From NCBI GenBank assembly GCA_016177775.1, contig JACOUQ010000005.1:143225-207224 (forward strand): a DNA stretch of 64,000 bases. Direction: 5' to 3'. Shown piece after piece: positions 58,854 to 64,000 of this stretch (position 1 is the first letter of the stretch; the number at the start of each line of letters is the position of its first letter). A program made the translations under genes and the position numbers. Under the pieces are notes generated by a model, which saw nothing but the letters and a program-made list of their open reading frames with translations, had not been told where the DNA came from and ran no database searches. The DNA is from Geobacter sp. GTDB lineage: Bacteria > Desulfobacterota > Desulfuromonadia > Geobacterales > Geobacteraceae.

Positions 58854-60233
58854 TCAGTAACCAAGCAGCCTGGGTAGCCAGAGCGAGATTGCCGGCACAT
58901 AGGTGACCAGAAGCATGAAGATCAACATCGAGATTAGCCATGGCATGACCGCCAGGGTAAGCTCCGAGATTCCCATCTTCGTGATGCCGCTGGAGACGTA
59001 GAGATTAAGCCCAACCGGGGGGTGGCACATGCCGACTTCCATGTTGACGGTGATCAGCACGCCGAAGTGGATCGGGTCGATCCCGAGCTTCATCGCCACA
59101 GGGAACAGGATCGGGGCGAGTATCAGGATGATGGAGGAGGGCTCCATCACGTTTCCAGCCAAAAGAAGGAGCACGTTGGTGACCAGCAGGAAGGAGACCA
59201 CGCCCAGGTTATGCCCCAGGATCCAGTCGGCCATGATCTGGGGGATGTTCTCGTGGGTCATCAGGAAGGAGAAGAGCACCGCGTTGGTGATGATGTAGAG
59301 GAGCATCGCCGACATGCTGGCGGAGTCGAGCAGCACCTTGGGGATCTTCTTCATGGGAACGTCGCGGTAGACGAACACTGCGATGACAAAGGCGTACACC
59401 GCGCTCATGGCTGCCGCTTCCGTCGGGGTGAACATGCCGCTGTAGATCCCCCCCAGCACGATGACGATCAGCAGCAGTCCCCAGACGCTGTTTTTGAAGG
59501 CAACCAGGCGCTCGCCCCAGGTAGCCTTGCGTGCCCGCGGATAGTTGTTCTTCCTGGCGATCCACCAAGCCACGGCTCCCAAAGTAGTGGCCAGCATGAG
59601 ACCGGGAATGACCCCCCCCATGAACAGGCCGCCGACAGAAGAGTTGGTGGCAACGCAGTAAATTACCATCGGAATCGATGGCGGAATGAGAATGCCCAGC
59701 GAACCGGATGTGGTGATGACCCCGGCCCCGAACCTTTTTGGGAAGCCCGCTTTCACCATGGCCGGCATCATGATGGACCCGATGGCCACGACAGTGGCTG
59801 GGCTTGAGCCGGAAACCGCGGCAAACAGGGCGCAAGCCATGACGCCGGCCAAGGCCAGACCGCCGTGCCAATGACCCACCATGGAAGTGGCAAAGTTTAT
59901 CATTCGCCGGGCCACGCCTCCGTGGGTAAGGAAGTTGCCGGCGAGGATAAAGAACGGGATGGCCATGATCTCGAACTTTTCGATACCGGTAAAGAGTTTC
60001 ATGGCGACCGCTTCGGTCGGAACATCCGAAAAGAAAAACAAAAAGCTGAGAACCGTCAGGCCAAGGGCGATGGAGATTGGCATGCCGGTCAGCATGAGCG
60101 CCAGCAGCAGTGCGAACACGACCCCGGTGCTGCCGAGCATGGCTATGGCGCCCAGCGCTACGGCAATCCCAACTATCCAGGTCGCCGCCTTTTTCTTGCT
60201 GAAGGGTTCCCATTCTGCTACAGCCGTACTCAT
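58854..60233 (-). CDS. dctM: TRAP transporter large permease
   Basis: A 459-residue membrane protein with about 12 membrane spans. MPISIALGLTVLSFLFF, FFILAGNFLTHGGVARRMINFA, SGSSPATVVAIGSIMMPAMV and ITTSGSLGILIPPSIPMVIY are DctM signature blocks. It forms the Na+- or H+-driven channel with DctQ and receives solute from DctP. An N-terminal hydrophilic stretch (MSTAVAEWEPFSKKKAA) precedes the first span. It overlaps dctQ by four bases. Confidence 0.95.
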   Translation of the reverse strand: MSTAVAEWEPFSKKKAATWIVGIAVALGAIAMLGSTGVVFALLLALMLTGMPISIALGLTVLSFLFFFSDVPTEAVAMKLFTGIEKFEIMAIPFFILAGNFLTHGGVARRMINFATSMVGHWHGGLALAGVMACALFAAVSGSSPATVVAIGSIMMPAMVKAGFPKRFGAGVITTSGSLGILIPPSIPMVIYCVATNSSVGGLFMGGVIPGLMLATTLGAVAWWIARKNNYPRARKATWGERLVAFKNSVWGLLLIVIVLGGIYSGMFTPTEAAAMSAVYAFVIAVFVYRDVPMKKIPKVLLDSASMSAMLLYIITNAVLFSFLMTHENIPQIMADWILGHNLGVVSFLLVTNVLLLLAGNVMEPSSIILILAPILFPVAMKLGIDPIHFGVLITVNMEVGMCHPPVGLNLYVSSGITKMGISELTLAVMPWLISMLIFMLLVTYVPAISLWLPRLLGY

Positions 60234-60904
60234 TTCGCACCTCCATCCATTGCCGGTTTTTCGAATTTATGGGTCTCAAACTCTTCCAGTGCCTCGGTGT
60301 CATCCACGACTTTCTCTTCCTCGACCCCCTCCACATGGGTGTGATCGTGGCGCGGAAGCTCACCGGTCCGGAAAAAGACCCAGCCGGTCTGCACAAAGCG
60401 GAAAGACATGAGGAACGACCCGAGGGGCACAGCCGAATAGATGATCCAGGTGGGCCACTCAAGGTCAGGAGTGATCGGCCCTTCGATCAGGTCGGTAACG
60501 TTCATGCCCAGCTTGCTGAACGCGGCATAATGCAGGCCGTTTTCCCAGACGAATTTGACCCCCAGGGTCCCAATGATCCCGGTAAAGAGGGCGCCGCCGG
60601 TGATGGCAAGCATGACGCACTTCTTGCGCCAGGTATCCGGGAGACGATTCACCAGCACGTCGACCCCCACATGTATCCCGGTGCGCACACCGTAGGCGGC
60701 GCCGAACTTGGCCATCCAGACGAACATGTAGATGCAGAGCTCTTGCGCCCAGCTCATGTTGATGCTGAGGAGCCGGTCTTGCATCCCGGGAATGGGCAGG
60801 CCCGACAGATAGCGGTGGGCGACGGCGACAAAGATGATGATCGTCGCGGCACCGATGAGGAACGTGATGATGATTTCCTCAAGATGGTCAAGGTATTTGT
60901 TCAT
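60230..60904 (-). CDS. dctQ: TRAP transporter small permease
   Basis: A 224-residue protein with four membrane spans, larger than the usual 160-180 residues because of a charged C-terminal tail (ELPRHDHTHVEGVEEEKVVDDTEAL). WAQELCIYMFVWMAKFGAAYGVRTGIHVGVDVLVNRLP is the conserved DctQ block. It pairs with DctM in the membrane. Confidence 0.93.
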   Translation of the reverse strand: MNKYLDHLEEIIITFLIGAATIIIFVAVAHRYLSGLPIPGMQDRLLSINMSWAQELCIYMFVWMAKFGAAYGVRTGIHVGVDVLVNRLPDTWRKKCVMLAITGGALFTGIIGTLGVKFVWENGLHYAAFSKLGMNVTDLIEGPITPDLEWPTWIIYSAVPLGSFLMSFRFVQTGWVFFRTGELPRHDHTHVEGVEEEKVVDDTEALEEFETHKFEKPAMDGGAK

Positions 60905-60928
60905 TGGCTACTCCTGCACAGGTCGTTA

Positions 60929-60959
60929 AAAAGGCCGCTGCCGGTCGTGGCAGCGGCCG
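60929..60959 (-). terminator. terminator-like hairpin between dctP and dctQ
   Basis: GGCCGCTGCC-ACGACC-GGCAGCGGCC followed by TTTTT on the minus strand. Partial termination here would give more of the periplasmic binding protein than of the permeases, as is common in TRAP and ABC operons. Confidence 0.8.
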
Positions 60960-60991
60960 AAGGAATGTCTACAGCGTCAACTTCCAGCCTG

Positions 60992-61984
60992 CTATGGCTT
61001 ATACCCGGTTGCTGCGTACACTTCATTGATGATGTCTGCGCCGATCCGCCCCACGTTTTCCTTGTGGGACTTGTCCATGGCCTTCTTCCATGCGGCACGT
61101 TCCTGCTGGCTCAAGGTGATGATCTGGGACTTCCCTGATTTCCTGACGGCAGCCAGCGCTTCGTCGTTGTCCTTCTTGGCCACCAGGTTGGCGTAACTGG
61201 TTGCATCCTTCATGCACCCTTCCAGAATCGTGCGTATGTCGGCAGGGAGGCCGTTCCAGAACTTCTTGTTGACGATGACTGCATAACCGAGATAGCCGTG
61301 GTTGGAGAGTGTCACGTACTTCTGCACTTCGTGCATCTTCTGGGTGTAGAGGTTTGAAGGCGGATTTTCCGTGCCGTTGACAACGCCGGTCTGCAGGGCC
61401 TGGTACACCTCGGAGAATGCCATTACCTGGGGCATTGCCCCAACGGAACGCATCTGGGCGTCGAGCACTTTGGAGGACTGGATGCGCATCTTCTGCCCCT
61501 TCATGTCGTCCGGCGTCTTGAGGGGCTTGTTGGCGCTCATCACCTTGAAGCCGTTATCCCAGTAGGACAGCCCGAGAATCCCTTTCGATTCCAGCTTCTT
61601 CAGCAGCTTGGCGCCCACCGGTCCCTGGGTGACTTTGTGCAGCTCCGCATAATCGTCGAAGATGAAGGGGAGGTCGAAAACCTCGAACTCCTTGACTCCC
61701 AGCGGGGCGAACTTGGCCAGGGAAGGGGCAAGCATCTGCACCGCGCCGAGCTGCAGCGCCTCCATCTCTTCCTTGTCCTTGTATAGCTGGCTGTTCGGGT
61801 AGACCTCGACCTTGACCCTCCCTTTGGTGCGCTCCTCGGCCAGCTTCTTGAAATAGTCGGCTGCCTGGCCTTTGGGGGTGTTCTGGGCGACTACGTGGCT
61901 GAACTTGATAACGATCGGGGTGGCCATGGCTGTGGAACCGAACGCCAGGACGAGGGCCAGGACTAACAGTGTTTTCAGCTTCAT
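60992..61984 (-). CDS. dctP: TRAP transporter solute-binding protein
   Basis: A 330-residue periplasmic protein with a signal peptide (cleaved near AMA-TP). The DctP family motifs are clear: IKFSHVVAQNTPKGQAADYFKKLAEERTKGRVKVEVYPNSQL, LGAVQML, and MRIQSSKVLDAQMRSVGAMPQVMAFSEVYQALQTGVVNGTENP, which holds the Arg that binds a ligand carboxylate. It likely binds a C4-dicarboxylate or similar organic acid. AAAGGAGA precedes the ATG. It is the first gene after the sigma-54 promoter. Confidence 0.95.
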   Translation of the reverse strand: MKLKTLLVLALVLAFGSTAMATPIVIKFSHVVAQNTPKGQAADYFKKLAEERTKGRVKVEVYPNSQLYKDKEEMEALQLGAVQMLAPSLAKFAPLGVKEFEVFDLPFIFDDYAELHKVTQGPVGAKLLKKLESKGILGLSYWDNGFKVMSANKPLKTPDDMKGQKMRIQSSKVLDAQMRSVGAMPQVMAFSEVYQALQTGVVNGTENPPSNLYTQKMHEVQKYVTLSNHGYLGYAVIVNKKFWNGLPADIRTILEGCMKDATSYANLVAKKDNDEALAAVRKSGKSQIITLSQQERAAWKKAMDKSHKENVGRIGADIINEVYAATGYKP

Positions 61985-62074
61985 TTTGTTCTCCTTTAGA
62001 ATTTTTTAGGACATTGCGAAGCATGTTCGCGGAACAATGAAATCGAATACTGAAAAGTGAGATGCTGTTTTATT

Positions 62075-62090
62075 AGCAACGGTGGTGCCA
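62075..62090 (-). promoter_or_regulatory. sigma-54 promoter of the TRAP operon
   Basis: On the minus strand, TGGCACCACCGTTGCT matches TGGCACG-N4-TTGCW except at one base, with the right GG-to-GC spacing. The predicted start lies about 12 bases further on, giving a leader of roughly 80 bases before dctP. Confidence 0.88.
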
Positions 62091-62176
62091 ATGTATACAT
62101 TCACGCATAACTTGTTGAAAATACACAGAAACAATGATTTACGGGAGAGTCGTCGGGTAAGCAGAGACGGGGATGG

Positions 62177-62216
62177 TGGCTGAAAACCGCCACACGGAGA
62201 TGGCGGAAATTCGCCA
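62177..62216. promoter_or_regulatory. paired enhancer palindromes for the NtrC-family activator
   Basis: TGGCTGAAAACCGCCA (62177-62192) and TGGCGGAAATTCGCCA (62201-62216) are two copies of one 16-bp near-palindrome, centred 24 bp apart. They lie about 100 bp upstream of the -24/-12 element. This is the position and form of upstream activator sites for an enhancer-binding protein, most likely the regulator encoded at 62266-63639. Confidence 0.82.
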
Positions 62217-62265
62217 GAGAGTGGTCTCGATCAAAATGCTGTAACGATGCTTTGCAACAACGAAG

Positions 62266-63639
62266 TCAAGACAGGTCGTATTTGGCCATTTTGTAACGGA
62301 GGGTTCCGCGGGGGATTTTAAGCACCTGCGCGGTCTTGAGGACATTCCCGTCATTTTTTGCCAGGGCAGTGGCGATGATGTCCCTTTCGTACTTTTCAAT
62401 GGCCCGTTCAAGGCCGATTGTCCCGATGTTTCCGGGTAATTCGCCTGATTGTCCGGGTGGTGGGAGTGGTTGTGATATCTCCGCCGGCAGATGCTCGGGA
62501 AGGAGCGCCGGCCCGGTGTGCATGATGCAGATTTTCTCCATGACGTTCTTGATCTCCCGGATGTTGCCGGGCCAGCGGTACGCCTCCAGCAGCCGCAGCG
62601 CCTCGGCCGATATCTCCTGGAAGTTGCGGGAAAAGGTCCGGCTGTATCTTTCCAGGAAGAACTTGGAGAGGGCCGGTATGTCGCCTCTGCGCTCGCGCAG
62701 GGGGGGGATGTGGATCGGGAAGACGTTGAGGCGGTAGAAAAGGTCTTCGCGGAAGGTCCCCTCGCGGATCGCCTCCTTCAGGTTGCGGTTGGTGGCGGCC
62801 ACCACCCTGACGTCGATCTCGATGTCCCGCGTGCCGCCGACCCTCCTGAATCTCCGGGTTTCCAGCACCCGCAATAGCTTGGCCTGCATGGCAGGGTCCA
62901 TCTCACCGATTTCGTCGAGAAAGAGGGTACCCTTGTCGGCGGTCTCGAAGATTCCGGGTTTGCGGGCCGAGGCGTCGGTGAAGGCGCCCTTTTCGTGACC
63001 GAACAGCTCGCTCTCCAGGAGATTCACCGGGATCGACGCGCAGTTAATCTCGATGAAAGGGGCCTCCCGGCGGGGAGAGAGGTGGTGGATCGCCTTGGCC
63101 ACCAGCTCCTTGCCGGTCCCGGATTCGCCTGTGATGAGGACCGTTGCCTCGGGGAAACGGGCCACCTCGCTTACCTGGCGGATGATTTCCTTCAGCTCCG
63201 GGCTGGCGCCGATCATCGGCACCTTTTCGAAGAGCTCCATCTCCCCTTTGCGAATTGCCCGCACTTCCCGTTTGAGAGTCCCCGTCTGAAGGGCCAGCTT
63301 GACGATGACCCGCAGGGCATCGGCCTTGAACGGCTTTTTCATGTAGTGGAACGCCCCGAGCTTCAGGGCGTCCACCGCGCTCTCCACCGTCCCGTAGCCG
63401 GTGATTATGATGACAAGGAGCTCCGGGTCGGCCTCCTTCAGCAGCTTCAGGACATTGATGCCGTTCTCCTTCCCCAGGTTCAGGTCCAGAAGGACCAGGT
63501 CGATCTCCTGCTCCGATACCCGCTCCAGCGCCTCGGCGCCGGTCGCGGCATCCAGCACCGCGTAGCAGTCATCCTTGAGGATCCGTTGGACGTTTTCCCT
63601 TATGAATGCTTCGTCATCGACTATAAGAATGTGTTCCAT
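62266..63639 (-). CDS. sigma-54-dependent response regulator (NtrC/DctD family)
   Basis: A 457-residue activator. The receiver domain (residues 1-120) has phosphoacceptor Asp in DLVLLDLNLGKENG and Lys in MKKPFKA. The AAA+ domain (about 145-380) has Walker A GESGTGKE, the GAFTDA loop that contacts sigma-54, Walker B GTLFLDEIGE and the R-finger region. A Fis-type HTH closes the protein (DGNVLKTAQVLKIPRGTLRYKM). The adjacent sigma-54 promoter and twin palindromes suggest that it controls the TRAP operon. No histidine kinase gene is seen before the window ends; the group II intron lies upstream. Confidence 0.95.
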   Translation of the reverse strand: MEHILIVDDEAFIRENVQRILKDDCYAVLDAATGAEALERVSEQEIDLVLLDLNLGKENGINVLKLLKEADPELLVIIITGYGTVESAVDALKLGAFHYMKKPFKADALRVIVKLALQTGTLKREVRAIRKGEMELFEKVPMIGASPELKEIIRQVSEVARFPEATVLITGESGTGKELVAKAIHHLSPRREAPFIEINCASIPVNLLESELFGHEKGAFTDASARKPGIFETADKGTLFLDEIGEMDPAMQAKLLRVLETRRFRRVGGTRDIEIDVRVVAATNRNLKEAIREGTFREDLFYRLNVFPIHIPPLRERRGDIPALSKFFLERYSRTFSRNFQEISAEALRLLEAYRWPGNIREIKNVMEKICIMHTGPALLPEHLPAEISQPLPPPGQSGELPGNIGTIGLERAIEKYERDIIATALAKNDGNVLKTAQVLKIPRGTLRYKMAKYDLS

Positions 63640-63792
63640 TGGTTTTCCTCTATTAAATCAGCTCCTGATTAGCATCCCACGCTGCCTTGGCAGCGCTTTA
63701 ACGGAGAGTAATCTCGCAAAGCTTACCACCCCCAGCCCTTTAGGCCCTTTGGGTCCTCCTAAAATAGGAGGGGAGCAAACTCCCCCTCCTTG

Positions 63793-64000
63793 GTGTACGC
63801 CCGTCATGGGCGTGAACTTATGGGGTGCAAGTCCCCTGTACGAGAATCCAATCACTGTCGTGAGACAGGGTAAACCAAGTACTAGCCGAAGGCAAGGGCG
63901 TCTCCGCGAGGAGGGGTCTGGAGGAAGCCGGAGCGCAAAGCTATGAGCCGACGAACAGAAACAGCATATAAGGCCGGGTTTCCGGGCAAGTCAGCACCAC
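63793..64000 (+). mobile_element. group II intron, 5' end (domain I), cut by the window edge
   Basis: The 5' end GTGTACGCCCGTCATGGGCGTGAAC, then GGGGTGCAAGTCCCC, GAAGGCAAGGGCGTC, GGTCTGGAGGAAGCCGGAGCGCAAAG and GACGAACAGAAACAGCATATAAGGC follow the domain I pattern of bacterial group II introns of the class C or related lineages. The reverse-transcriptase ORF would lie beyond 64000. A hairpin (AGGAGGGGAG/CTCCCCCTCCT, 63768-63791) sits immediately before the 5' end; class C introns typically insert after such terminator-like stems. The 63640-63790 stretch has no gene. Confidence 0.85.

Noticed and set aside
59022..59807. 261-codon plus-strand open frame opposite dctM
   Set aside because: Same reason: His/Asp/Gly-rich antisense of a membrane protein gene.

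Overview
The window looks like a chromosomal segment of a metal-reducing deltaproteobacterium of the Geobacter/Geotalea group (Desulfuromonadales). This is inferred from gene content: a decahaem c-type cytochrome beside an MtrB/PioB-type porin, a small c7-type trihaem cytochrome, a GEMM-I cyclic-dinucleotide riboswitch, a split ferredoxin-type glutamate synthase, and several sigma-54 promoter sequences. Most of the DNA is GC-rich and densely coding. The stretch from about 44.2 to 47.5 kb is visibly AT-richer.

Layout. 0-9 kb: housekeeping and stress genes (end of a PlsC-like acyltransferase, rnhA, an HNH nuclease, a HAD phosphatase, bacterioferritin, a Tat-exported DUF882 protein with an L,D-transpeptidase, a rubrerythrin-like protein, rpsU, an FAD reductase, corA). 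9.2-12.6 kb: a run of cupredoxin, LolA-like, DUF255/thioredoxin-fold and small HTH genes. 12.7-14.1 kb: a small ORF, an intrinsic terminator and a radical SAM/SPASM gene, an arrangement resembling a RiPP locus. 15-22.9 kb: an RNA helicase with a terminator in its leader, cspA, a REC-PAS-GGDEF-EAL protein, an outer-membrane barrel, a cytochrome and a methyltransferase. 22.9-26.5 kb: a large secreted propeller/CARDB/PKD/Ig-like protein, now broken by frameshifts around a duplicated 247-bp block. 27-31.3 kb: aspC, coaD, rsmD and a class II aldolase. 31.4-35.2 kb: dgt, a riboswitch controlling a signal-peptide-sized ORF, an MshEN-REC protein and amt with a sigma-54 promoter. 35.4-44.2 kb: a TPR protein, small membrane proteins, an MlaF-type ATPase, the cytochrome/porin conduit and sppA. 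44.2-49.1 kb: accessory genes (rsgA, ParDE, a GIY-YIG protein, a long heptamer tandem repeat, HepT/MntA). 49.2-54.4 kb: the five-gene split glutamate synthase operon. 54.7-55.0 kb: a cluster of palindromic repeats. 55-58.8 kb: a methyltransferase, a TatD-radical SAM fusion, a CpxP-like protein and a Fis-tailed protein. 58.8-63.6 kb: a TRAP transporter operon with a sigma-54 promoter, a pair of enhancer palindromes and its likely NtrC-family activator. 63.8-64 kb: the 5' end of a group II intron.

Recurring themes are cyclic-dinucleotide signalling (riboswitch, GGDEF/EAL protein, MshEN receptor), sigma-54 control of nitrogen and solute uptake, terminators placed in leaders or between genes, and several families of short intergenic repeats: heptamer arrays, GTAGAGACG palindromes, and palindromes of the GTCCCGTAGGGAC type. 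No tRNA, rRNA or CRISPR array was recognised. All family assignments were made by reading motifs and were not checked by database search.
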